DNA from: Rhodococcus sp. IITR03
GTDB taxonomy: Bacteria; Actinomycetota; Actinomycetes; Mycobacteriales; Mycobacteriaceae
Direction of reading: 5' to 3'
DNA: 21,837 nucleotides
Assembly: GCA_001017865.1 (NCBI GenBank)
Contig: LATQ01000396.1
Span: forward strand, 1 to 21,837
Shown here: piece by piece, positions 7,890-16,312 of the stretch
Position numbering within the stretch: the stretch's first letter is position 1
Layout: each line of letters starts with the position of its first letter
Translations under genes and position numbers: made by a program
Notes under the pieces: model-generated
What the model was told of the DNA's origin: nothing
What the model saw: only the letters and a program-made list of their open reading frames with translations
Databases searched by the model: none

Positions 7890-9227
7890 ATGACCAGTGT
7901 TGCCACGCCCGAGACTGATACCGTGTCGGCAGGCGGCCCGACCGAACTCGTGTATCTGTCCGGTTTCGGAAATCAGCATGTGACCGAAGCGATCGCCGGC
8001 GCGCTGCCGGCAGGGCGCAACAGTCCTCAGCGTGCACCGCTGGGCCTCTATGCGGAGCAGCTCAGCGGCACCGCCTTCACCGCTCCGCGTGCCACCAACC
8101 GCCGGACCTGGGTGTATCGCATCAAGCCGTCGGCGAACCACTCCCAGTTCCGTCGGGTCGATGCCGGGACTCTTGCCGCGAGCCCGATTCCGAACGCCGC
8201 GCCGTCACCGAATCGTCTGCGGTGGGATCCCTTCGAGTTCCCTGCCACTCCCAAGACGTTCCTCGAGTCGCTGTTCACTATCGGTGGTAACGGCGATGTC
8301 CGCGCAATGGACGGCGTGGCCATTCACATGTACGCAGCGTCGAAGTCCATGGACCGTGAGTACTTCGTCAACAGTGACGGTGAACTGCTCATCGTGCCGC
8401 AGCAAGGGCGGCTCCGGATTTTCAGCGAGCTCGGCATCCTTGAGGTCGCCCCGGAAGAGATCGTGGTCATTCCTCGTGGAATCCGGTTCAAGGTTGCGCT
8501 TCCCGATGGGTCCGCACGTGGATACATCCTCGAGAATTACGGCCAGATGTTCACTCTCCCCGAGCTCGGGCCGATCGGGGCGAACGGCCTCGCCAACCAC
8601 CGTGACTTCCTCTACCCTGCGGCCGCGTTCGAGGATCGTGACGAGGAGGTTCAGGTCTTCAACAAGTACATGGGCAATCTCTTTGTCGCCGAGTACGATC
8701 ACTCGCCGCTCGATGTTGTCGGTTGGCACGGCAATTTCGCTCCGTACAAGTACGACTTGCGTAAGTTCATGGCGCTCGGGACGATCACGTTCGATCATCC
8801 CGATCCGTCCATCAATACTGTTCTCACCTCGCCCAGTACCATTCCGGGTACGGCCAATGTGGATCTCGCGATCTTCCCTGAGCGGTGGTTGGTGGCCGAG
8901 AATACCTTCCGGCCGCCGTGGTTCCACCGAAACGTGATGAGTGAATTCGTGGCTCTGATCCACGGTGTGTACGACGCGAAGGCCGAGGGGTTCTTCCCGG
9001 GTGGTGCCAGCCTGCACAACTGCTTCGCGTCCCATGGGCCTGACTACAACACTTACGCGCTCGCGAGCACGGCACCGTTGGCGCCTCGGAAGATCGAGAA
9101 CACGCTTACGTTCATGTTCGAGACCCGCCTGCCGATCATTCCCACTAGCGCAGCCTTGGCGTTGCCGTCGCTGCAGGAGAGCTATGACCACGTCTGGGAC
9201 GGATTCGCGCGTGACTTCGCGCGCTGA
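7890..9227 (+). CDS. hmgA: Homogentisate 1,2-dioxygenase
   Basis: 445 residues, uninterrupted. It is a non-haem iron enzyme that opens the ring of homogentisate with O2 to give maleylacetoacetate. Family marks: YLSGFGNQHVTEAIAGALP, RNSPQRAPLGLYAEQLSGTAFTAPR and RTWVYRIKPSA at the N-terminus, and near the C-terminus PPWFHRNVMSEF, which supplies the iron-binding His and Glu, and FASHGPDYNTY, which supplies the second iron-binding His. The ATG at 7890 has a GGAGA site at 7881-7885 and begins MTSVATPETD; the upstream in-frame ATG lacks one. It is transcribed alone, divergent from iclR, and ends at the strong hairpin at 9269-9306. A probable IclR operator lies upstream. It is the longest gene in the window without a frame slip. 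Confidence 0.96.
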   Translation: MTSVATPETDTVSAGGPTELVYLSGFGNQHVTEAIAGALPAGRNSPQRAPLGLYAEQLSGTAFTAPRATNRRTWVYRIKPSANHSQFRRVDAGTLAASPIPNAAPSPNRLRWDPFEFPATPKTFLESLFTIGGNGDVRAMDGVAIHMYAASKSMDREYFVNSDGELLIVPQQGRLRIFSELGILEVAPEEIVVIPRGIRFKVALPDGSARGYILENYGQMFTLPELGPIGANGLANHRDFLYPAAAFEDRDEEVQVFNKYMGNLFVAEYDHSPLDVVGWHGNFAPYKYDLRKFMALGTITFDHPDPSINTVLTSPSTIPGTANVDLAIFPERWLVAENTFRPPWFHRNVMSEFVALIHGVYDAKAEGFFPGGASLHNCFASHGPDYNTYALASTAPLAPRKIENTLTFMFETRLPIIPTSAALALPSLQESYDHVWDGFARDFAR

Positions 9228-9268
9228 CGCCACGCGGCGCATCCGGTAGCAGGGCTGCCGAGTTCTTG

Positions 9269-9310
9269 ACCCCGTGCCCACCGATTCTCGTCGGTGGGCA
9301 CGGGGTTTTT
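9269..9310 (+). terminator. Strong intrinsic terminator after hmgA
   Basis: A perfect 16-bp stem: ACCCCGTGCCCACCGA at 9269-9284 pairs with 9291-9306 across the loop TTCTCG, followed by a T-run at 9306-9310. This separates hmgA from the next operon, which therefore needs its own promoter. Confidence 0.92.
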
Positions 9311-9330
9311 CGTCGCTGCCCTTGGTTCTC

Positions 9331-9387
9331 CTGTTCGGATAATGAACTGTTCTTTCCGTAAAGGATCCTGTTTGGATAGGTAAACAG
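9331..9387 (+). promoter_or_regulatory. Two further operator-like repeats before the second catabolic operon
   Basis: TGTTCGGATAATGAACT at 9332-9348 has perfect GTTC/GAAC arms around seven bases and matches operator 1 at 11 of 15 core positions. CTGTTTGGATAGGTAAACAG at 9368-9387 has six-base arms around eight bases. Both share TGTTYGGATA. They may be weaker sites of the same regulator or sites of the second regulator encoded in the operon. Confidence 0.4.
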
Positions 9388-9416
9388 CGGTGACATGCGG
9401 TCATATGGCTATTTTG

Positions 9417-9433
9417 TGTCCGATAAACGGACA
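9417..9433. promoter_or_regulatory. Probable IclR operator 3 (TGTCCGATAAACGGACA)
   Basis: The most symmetric of the three sites: six-base perfect arms TGTCCG/CGGACA around five bases. It lies 74 bases before the start of the fumarylacetoacetase gene, just downstream of an AT-rich stretch (GCTATTTTG) that may contain the -10 box. This placement suits repression of the operon 9507-16265. Confidence 0.65.
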
Positions 9434-9506
9434 ATAGGAGAGACGCCAGGCCGACGGTGAATTTGAATCAGAACCGCCTCCACTTCTTCCGACGAAAGGC
9501 CCCTTC

Positions 9507-10507
9507 ATGAAACTGGGCAGTATTGCCGACGGTGGACGCGACGGCGTCCTCGTCGTCCTCGACAGCACCCTGACCTGGGCTGCACCCGCATCCGACATCG
9601 CGACGACCTTGCAGGACGCGCTCGAGAACTGGGTGGACGTCGAGAAGCCACTTCGCGCACTGAGCGAGGACCTCGAGGCGGGGCAGGTCCCTAACGCTCG
9701 GCGCGTCGCCGATCTTGAGATGGCCAGCCCCCTGCCCCGCACCTACCAGTTCCTCGACGGCTCCGGCTATCTCGGGCACATGCAGAAAGCTCGAGCAGCA
9801 CGCGGTGCCGCCATGCCGGCCAACTGGGACGTCGATCCGGTGATGTACCAGGCCTCGGCGACAGCTACCTACTGGCTCGCGACGAGATGCGCATTCCGGA
9901 AGAGAGCCTCGACCTCGATTACGAGGCAGAACTCGCCGTTATCGTCGACGACGTGCCGATGGGCACGAAGGCCAGTGACGCTGCCGAACACATCAAACTC
10001 GTTGTTCTGCTCAATGATTACACTCTCCGCGCGCTGACGAAGACAGAGCTTCCACGCGGATTCGGTTTCATGCAGGCCAAACCCACCAGTGGATTCGCCG
10101 TTGCCGCCGTCACCCCCGACGAGCTCGGTGAGCACTGGGACAACGAACGCTTTCATCTGCGAGTGCGGACGACGGTCAACGGACGGGTGATCGGGGAGCC
10201 GAACTCCGGCGTCGAGATGCACTTCTCCTACCCGCAGTTCATCGCCCACGCCGCACGCACCCGTCAGCTCCCCGCCGGCACCATCATCGGTGCCGGAACG
10301 ATCTCCAACGATGACCACGAAATCGGCTTCGGGTGCCTCGCAGAGCTCCGGCAATGGGAGGCCGAGACCCAGGGCACCCCCCAGACTCCGTGGCTGTGCC
10401 ACGGTGACGTCCTCGAGATGGAAGCGTTCACCAGCGACGGTCGTCCAGTCTTCGGTGGTCTCGAGCACCGGATCGCGGCACTGGACAAGCTCGGAGGTGA
10501 ATCGTGA
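9507..10507 (+). CDS. Fumarylacetoacetase-type hydrolase (FAH family), one frame slip
   Basis: Restored length is 333 residues, usual for the bacterial short FAH type. It would cleave fumarylacetoacetate to fumarate and acetoacetate, the last step of the homogentisate pathway. Marks in order: MKLGSIADGGRDG, ASPLPRTYQFLDGSGYLGHM (about residues 75-94), DPVMYQGLGDSYLLARDE, then the metal-binding acidic residues in YEAELAVIVDDVPMG, KTELPRGFGFMQAKP, PNSGVEMHFSYPQFIAHAAR, and AGTIIGAGTISNDD. The frame breaks near 9851 (CAGGCCTC for CAGGGCCTC). A GAAAGG site precedes the ATG at 9507. The stop overlaps the start of the next gene (TGATG). It is the first gene of the operon under operator 3. Confidence 0.88.
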
Positions 10508-12104
10508 TGGCACAGTACGATGCTGCGGTGGTGGGGATGGGGCCCACGGGTGTCACGCTCGCCAATCTCCTCGGTGTACGTGGCTGGAATGTTCTGGTGG
10601 TCGATTCCTCCCACAGCGTCTATCCCCTACCTCGGGCGATCACTGCCGACCACGAGGTGATGCGCACGTTCCAAGCGATCGGTGTCGCCGACGACATCGC
10701 GCGTGGGATCCTGCCGCATCCTGGATCGGATTATCTCGGTGTCGACGGTGAACTCATCAAGACCTTCTACTCGGCACCGCCACCCAACCCGCTCGGGTGG
10801 GACCAGAATTTCCTGTTCTACCAGCCCGAGCTGGAGGCGAGGCTGCGGGAACAACTCGGGCGCACGCCGAGTGTCGAACAGCGGTTGGGTACCACCTTGA
10901 CCGACGCTGTCGACCAGGGTGATTCCGTCGTCGTATCCCTCGAGCGGGACGGCGTGATCGAGACGGTCGAAACACAGTTCCTGATCGGCTGTGACGGTGC
11001 GCGAAGCAGGACGCGTGCCCTGCTTGCTCCGACCATTACCGACCTTCAGTTCGACGAATGGTGGGTTGTTGTCGACGCGAACCAGATCGCCGAGACGGAG
11101 CTTCCGGATCGGGTGACGCATTACTGCCATCCGGCGCGGCCGGCGTCCTTCATCATCGGTCCCGATCGCTTCGCCGGTGGGAGATTAAGATTCTTCCGCA
11201 CGAGGATCCCCAGGACTTCCACGACCCGGAGGTCGTGCGGCGCACCCTGTCCGAACTGGTTGACGTTGATGCATTCGAGATCGCACGTATCGCCGTGTAC
11301 CGTTTCCACGCTCTGGTGGTCGACGAGTGGCGACGCGGCCGGATTCTTCTCGCCGGTGATGCCGCGCACCAGATGCCGCCGTTCCTAGGGCAGGGGATGT
11401 GTGCCGGGATCCGGGACGTGACCGGGCTTGCGTGGAAACTCGATGCGGTGGCCAAACGGGGCTGGCCGCTCGACACCCTGGATTCGTATCAAGAAGAGAT
11501 GCGTCCCCATGTCCAGGCGGTGGTGGCGGCGGCGAAGTCGTTCGGCGAGATCATCGGAGAACTCGACCTCGACCGGGCGCGCGAGCGCGATGCACGCCTG
11601 CGGGAAACACGAGCGCGGACACCGGACGTCACTCGCCAGGGTATTATCCCGTCGCTCACGACGGGCATGTTGGCATCGATGTCCGCGGGGGTCGGGACGC
11701 ATCTGCCGCAGCCGTGGGTGCGCGTGCTGGACGGTGCGCCCGTGCGTCTCGATGATGTTCTCGGCGACTGGTTCTCAGTGGTCTGTTTCGGTGGCGGAAC
11801 CGACGCTGGGATCGACGAGTCCGTCGTCGACGCCGTCCGCGCACTGGGAGGGCGGTGTGTCGTCGTCGAGCCTGCAGGTGAGGGTGGAGACACGCCGATG
11901 GCATCAGGTGCTGGGGGCGATGCCACGACGGTCGCGGATCTGGATGGGATCCTCGTCGACTGGGCATCGAGGCTCGGTGTTCGCTGGGCGGTCGTGAGGC
12001 CGGACCGCTACGTCTACGGAACGGCCGGGTCCGGGATCGAAGCGGTCGGCTTGCTGGAACAGCTTCTGGCACAGAGCCGCCGGGCGACGACTGCGGCGAT
12101 CTGA
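10507..12104 (+). CDS. FAD-dependent aromatic hydroxylase (MhpA type), one frame slip
   Basis: Restored length is 532 residues. It is a class A flavoprotein monooxygenase that uses NAD(P)H and O2 to hydroxylate a phenolic ring. Visible marks: the FAD-binding VVGMGPTGVTLANLLGVRG at the N-terminus, the DG motif LIGCDGARSRTR (about 160), the GD motif RILLAGDAAHQMPPFLGQGM (about 280), and a thioredoxin-like C-terminal domain from about residue 410 (RVLDGAPVRLDDVLGDWFSVV). The frame slips near 11186 (GGTGGGAGATTAAG). The start overlaps the fumarylacetoacetase stop; a GGAGG site lies at 10493-10497, and a GTG at 10504 is an alternative. Because hmgA and FAH follow in the pathway, the product is probably homogentisate, made from 3- or 2-hydroxyphenylacetate. 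The substrate is inference; the overall fold resembles 3-(3-hydroxyphenyl)propionate hydroxylase. Confidence 0.85.
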
Positions 12105-12235
12105 ACGCTGTCCCCGGTGGTCGTGGCCGAGTCCAGATTCGTGGAGTGTCGGGCCAGCGATCACCGGGGCCGCTCATCGGCGTCGCCGAGGCAGATCTGT
12201 CCTCTGCTGACGCTCTCATATTCGACCGATACACA

Positions 12236-13584
12236 ATGCACTCGTCGAGGAGGATCGTGGTCACACAGGTAGGTAGCCACGCCGTTCGTTGGTCCGACTC
12301 CCAGCGGCCGAGATTCGGTCCCGCTGCGGTATTCCCCGTTCCACGCCAGCGTCTGGTCATCATCGGTCCGGAGGCCGATCATCCGGTCGTGTCGACCATG
12401 AAGCGGATCGCTGACAAGCTCGGATGGCCTTATCTGGTTCTGACCGACCGCAACCAGTGGGTGTGGGCAATTACGGTCAACAAACCTGCACTCGTCGTGG
12501 CCGCGGGGCGGACCGGCCGTTCGGGGCCTCTCGATGATGTTGCAGAACTGCGTCGGTCGTACAAGGGACCAATCGCGGTGGTCGACGATCTGCCGGCGCA
12601 GTTGGCGGTGTCGGCGGTGGTCGCGGGCGCCGACACCGTTCTGCGGCCTGATCTGTGCGATGACGAACTGGGTGCGCGATTGCTCGCACTGGTACGCCGC
12701 ACCGCCGAGGCTCCGAATCGGGTGCCCGGTATCTGACGGCCGCGAGTTTGATGGTGGATCTGTGGCGCAAGGCAGTCACTCTCGACCGCAAGCCGCTGCA
12801 CCTGTCACCCACCGAGTACCGCTTGCTGGTGTGCCTGATGGAATGCGCCGGACGAACGGTGCCGTGGAATCGCATTCTGCACCGGGTATGGGGCTGGGCC
12901 GAGGCCGATTTGAACATGCTGCGCATCTACATCACTCGCCTGCGGAAGGCGCTGGGCGAGAATGCTTCTGCACCGCGGTTCATCAAGTCGGTGCGGGGCC
13001 ACGGTTACATGTTCGCCCCATCCGTCATCGAAGCCGCCGACAGCGAATCCGACACCGTCGACGGCGAACTGCCGATGATGCAGCGCCTCGCCGCGAAATG
13101 CACCGAGCTGGCAACCGCGACGGACATCGCCGGCGCCGCGTCCCGTATCGCCGAAAGCCTCGTCGTTGAAGGCACCGTCGATGCTGTGGGGATGCACCTG
13201 TCCGATGGTGAGGTGCTGCGGCTGGTGGGGCAGTTCGGTCACTCTACTGAGTGGGAACAGGTAGCACGTGAGCTTGCGCTGGTCGACGAGCGTTATGCGT
13301 CTATTCAGTCGGTTCGCCGTGCGCAACCGGTGCAGTTGCTCCGCAGCCGTTCTCACACTTTTCCCGGGACGAATGCCGCCGTTTCGGATGGTCCCGGGAC
13401 ATTCTTGTTCGTTCCGATCAGCCATGCTGGTGAGACCATCGGTTCCCTGGGTGTCGTCCGCAGATTCGACGAACCGTTCGGGCCGTTGACGATCTCGTAT
13501 CTCCAGGCGGTCGCCGCGCTGTGTGGGGCATGTCTGGGCCCGCGATGGGATGCGGATCGCGTGTCCCGTGTCGGGTGCTGTTGA
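12236..13584 (+). CDS. Pseudo-receiver / OmpR-type winged-helix / GAF regulator, one frame slip
   Basis: Restored length is 449 residues. Residues about 35-160 resemble a response-regulator receiver in size and order (RLVIIGPEADHP, PALVVAAGRTG, TVLRPDLCDDELGARLLALVRR). The acidic pair, the phospho-acceptor Asp and the conserved Lys are not where a true receiver has them. Residues about 172-262 are an OmpR/PhoB winged helix (LHLSPTEYRLLVCLMECAG, WNRILHRVWGW, LNMLRIYITRLRKALG, FIKSVRGHGYMF). Residues about 275-440 look like a GAF domain (FLFVPISHAGETIGSLGVVRR). The frame slips near 12716 (CCGAATCGG for CCGGAATCGG). Start choice is uncertain: the ATG at 12236, or a GTG at 12257 with GGAGG only three bases ahead. 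It sits between the hydroxylase and the CoA-transferase genes, so it probably senses a pathway compound through GAF. Confidence 0.78.
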
Positions 13585-13634
13585 TCGATCACAACCATGG
13601 CCGCATCGTCGTGCCGCGAAGGAGGAAGATCCTC

Positions 13635-14386
13635 ATGTCCATCGTGTACCCGGACGCCGCATCCGCGCTCGCGGACGTCCTGTTCGACGGAATGACTCTG
13701 GCTGTAGGAGGCTTCGGTCTCAGCGGAGTCCCCGTCGACCTCATCGAAGCCGTCCGCGATTCCGGCGTCAAGGATCTGACCGTGGTGTCCAACAACATGG
13801 GTATCGACGGCAAAGGCCTGGGCATCCTGCTCGAAGGCGGCCAGGTCCGCAAGGTCATCGCCTCCTACGTCGGCGAGAACGCCCTGTTCGCCCAGCAGTA
13901 CCTCTCCGGCGCTCTCGACATCGAATTCAACCCTCAGGCACCCTCGCCGAGCGCCTGCGAGCCGGCGGAGCCGGAATCCCCGCCTTCTACACCGCCACAG
14001 GTGTCGGCACCGAGGTCGCCGAGGGTAAGCCGCACGCCGATTTCGACGGACGCACCTACGTTCTCGAGCGCGGCATCGTTGCCGATGTGTCGTTGGTGCG
14101 TGCGCATGTCGCCGATACTGGTGGCAACCTCACCTACCGGTACACGGCCCGTAATTTCAATCCGGTGGTGGCCGCCGCTGGGCGGGTAACTGTGGTTGAG
14201 GCGGAGAGGGTCGTAGAAGTTGGGGAGTTGGCTCCCGATGCGGTGACGACTCCCGGGGTGTATGTCCAGCGAGTTGTGCGTGCGTCCGACCGAGTCAAGG
14301 ACATCGAACAGCGGACCGTGCGGCCACGTCCGGCCGCGATGGGTGCATCGTTCGAACGGTCCGTGACTACTGCGACGTCGGCCTGA
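13635..14386 (+). CDS. scoA: 3-oxoacid CoA-transferase subunit A, one frame slip
   Basis: Restored length is 250 residues. With subunit B it would move CoA from succinyl-CoA to acetoacetate, giving acetoacetyl-CoA. Marks: LAVGGFGLSGVPVDLIEAV at the N-terminus, LTVVSNNMGIDGKGLGILLE, VGENALFAQQYLSGALDIEFNPQ, TLAERLRAGGAGIPAFYTATG, and YRYTARNFNPVVA near the C-terminus. A GGAGGAAG site precedes the ATG at 13635. The frame breaks near 13939 (CAGGCACC for CAGGGCACC). The related 3-oxoadipate CoA-transferase (PcaI) is similar, but the companion thiolase and the acetoacetate-producing pathway favour the succinyl-CoA:acetoacetate type. Confidence 0.88.
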
Positions 14387-14415
14387 TCCCACTTCCCGTA
14401 GAAAGGAGATCCACC

Positions 14416-15066
14416 ATGTCGTGGACCCGTGACGAGATGGCCGCTCTGGCGGCTCCGAACTGAACGACGGTGCCTACGTCAACCTGGGCATCGGGATCCC
14501 CACCCTGGTCGCGAACAACCTTCCCGAGGCCGCCGGGTGATCCTGCAGAGCGAGAACGGCCTGCTCGGCATGGGCCCGTTCCCCTACGAGGGCGACGAGG
14601 ACGCGACCTGATCAACGCCGGCAAGCAGACCGTGACGATCGTGCCGGGCGGCAGCATCTTCGATTCCTCCGAGTCGTTTTCGATGATCCGCGGCGGCCAC
14701 GTCGAGGTCGCCATCCTCGGCGCCATGCAGGTCTCCGCCTCCGGTGACCTCGCCAACTGGAACATCCCCGGCAAGCTCGTCAAGGGCATGGGCGGCGCCA
14801 TGGACCTCGTCGCCGGCACCCCGCGGGTGATCGTGCTGACCGAGCACGTCGTCAAGGACGGATCCCCGAAAATCGTCGCCACCTGCACCCTGCCCCTGAC
14901 CGGTGTCGGCGTCGTCAACCGCATCATCAGCGACCGCGCCGTCTTCGATGTCGTCGACGGCGCGCTCGTGCTGCGCCGCCTCGCCCCCGGCGTCGAAATC
15001 GACGACCTGCGGACGATCACCGGTGCTGCGTTCACGGTCGCCCTGGACGAGGAGCTGGTGGCATGA
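14416..15066 (+). CDS. scoB: 3-oxoacid CoA-transferase subunit B, three frame slips
   Basis: Restored length is 217 residues, the normal size. The N-terminus [13 protein letters not shown] is followed by [39 protein letters not shown] carries the catalytic Glu that forms the enzyme-CoA thioester. Then come [19 protein letters not shown] and [19 protein letters not shown]. An AAAGGAG site precedes the ATG at 14416, 29 bases after scoA. Slips near 14455 (CCGAAC for CCGGAAC), 14538 (GCCGGGTG for GCCGGGGTG) and 14608 (GCGACC for GCGGACC) each lack one G within 155 bases. The stop overlaps the thiolase start by four bases (ATGA). Confidence 0.88.
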
Positions 15067-16265
15067 GCTTGCGCGATCGGTTCGGCACCGACGTCTGATC
15101 ACCGGGTGGGGCCACTCCCCGTTCGGCAAGCTTGTCGACGAGACCCTCGAATCGCTCGTGGTGTCCGTCGCCCGCGAGGCGCTCGACAATGCGGGGATCG
15201 AACCCGGGCAGGTCGACGAGATCTACCTCGGCCAGTTCAACTCCGGGATGCACCCTCTCGGCTTCGCCTCCTCGCTGGCACTGCAGGTCTCCGACGATCT
15301 GGCCGGGGTGCCCGCCACCCGCGTGGAGAACGCCTGCGGATCGGGCAGCGCCGCCGTGCAGCAGGGCATCCGGCGCTACTGGCCGGCACCGCCCGCACCG
15401 TGCTGGTGATCGGCGCAGAGAAGATGACCCACGCCGGTCCCGACGTTGTCGGGGCCGCGTTGCTCGGCGCCGACTACGAATCCGCCGGCAAGGAGTCGAC
15501 GACGGGTTTTGCCGGGCTGTTCGCCCGCGTCGCCGACACCTATGCCGATCGGTACGGGCCGGTCGGAGACACTCTCGCCCACATCGCCGCGAAGAACCAC
15601 CGCAACGGTGTGGCCAATCCCTATGCGCAGCTGCGCAAGGACCTCGGTTTCGAGTTCTGCACGACCGTGTCGGACCGCAACCCGATCGTCGCCGGGCAAC
15701 TGCGCCGCACCGACTGCTCCCCCGTCTCCGACGGCGCCGCCGCCCTCGTACTCACCACAGAGCCGACCTCGGGAGCCGCGCACACGCCGGTGCGGATCGC
15801 CGGCTTCGGGCAGGCCAACGATTTCCTGCCCGCCGCCAAGCGGGACCCGATCGAGTTCGCGGGCAGCGTCACCGCCTGGCAACGGGCCATGGCGATGGCC
15901 GGCACCACCGTGGCGGATCTGGACTTCGCGAGGTGCACGACTGCTTCACCATCGCAGAACTCGTCCTCTACGAGGTGATAGGCCTGGCCGAACGCGGCAA
16001 GGGACGCCAGGTTCTCGACGACGGCACCGTCCTGCCCGGCGGCGCTCTCCCGGTGAACCTCTCCGGTGGTCTCAAGTCCAAGGGCCATCCGGTGGGTGCG
16101 ACGGGTGTGTCCCAGCACGTCATCGCCGCGATGCAGCTCAGCGGCACCGCCGGAGACATGCAGCTCGACCACGCCCGCCGAGGCGTCGTCCACAACATGG
16201 GTGGCCTGGCGGTAGCGAACTACGTCAGCGTGCTCGAAGCCTCTGACGTTCATTTCTCCGAATAG
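15063..16265 (+). CDS. Thiolase (acetyl-CoA acetyltransferase, SCP2 type), three frame slips
   Basis: Restored length is 401 residues. It would split acetoacetyl-CoA with CoA into two acetyl-CoA, finishing the pathway. Catalytic features: the nucleophilic Cys in [15 protein letters not shown] (about residue 87), the His-Asp-Cys segment [17 protein letters not shown] typical of SCP2-type thiolases, and the catalytic His in [17 protein letters not shown] near the C-terminus. Frame slips near 15096, 15374 (CGGCGC for CGGGCGC) and 15930 (GCGAGG for GCGGAGG). It starts at 15063 inside the scoB stop, ends the operon, and is followed by the shared hairpin at 16269-16302. Confidence 0.88.
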
Positions 16266-16268
16266 CCG

Positions 16269-16302
16269 ATCGGCCCGGATCCCCTACAGGATCCGGGCCG
16301 AT
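16269..16302. terminator. Bidirectional hairpin between converging genes
   Basis: A perfect 14-bp stem: ATCGGCCCGGATCC at 16269-16282 pairs with 16289-16302 across a 6-base loop. It lies between the thiolase stop (16265, plus) and the restored stop of the PrpD-like gene (16313, minus), so it can end both transcripts. Confidence 0.75.
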
Positions 16303-16312
16303 GTAGTGGTGA

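Noticed and set aside
8032..8937. Long plus-strand frame of about 300 residues within hmgA, and long minus-strand frames over the same span
   Set aside because: These are out-of-frame shadows of hmgA, rich in Ser and Arg with no family features.
12130..12147. AGTCC-N8-GGAGT resembling the cluster operator just before the GAF regulator gene
   Set aside because: The spacer is eight bases instead of seven and one arm position mismatches; the inner bases do not follow GAWWAN. Too weak to call an operator.
16225..16312. Extension of the PrpD-like frame through the hairpin into the thiolase end
   Set aside because: Restoring one G near 16363 gives a natural stop at 16313 and a normal C-terminus; the extension is an artefact of the frame slip and loses family-like sequence.
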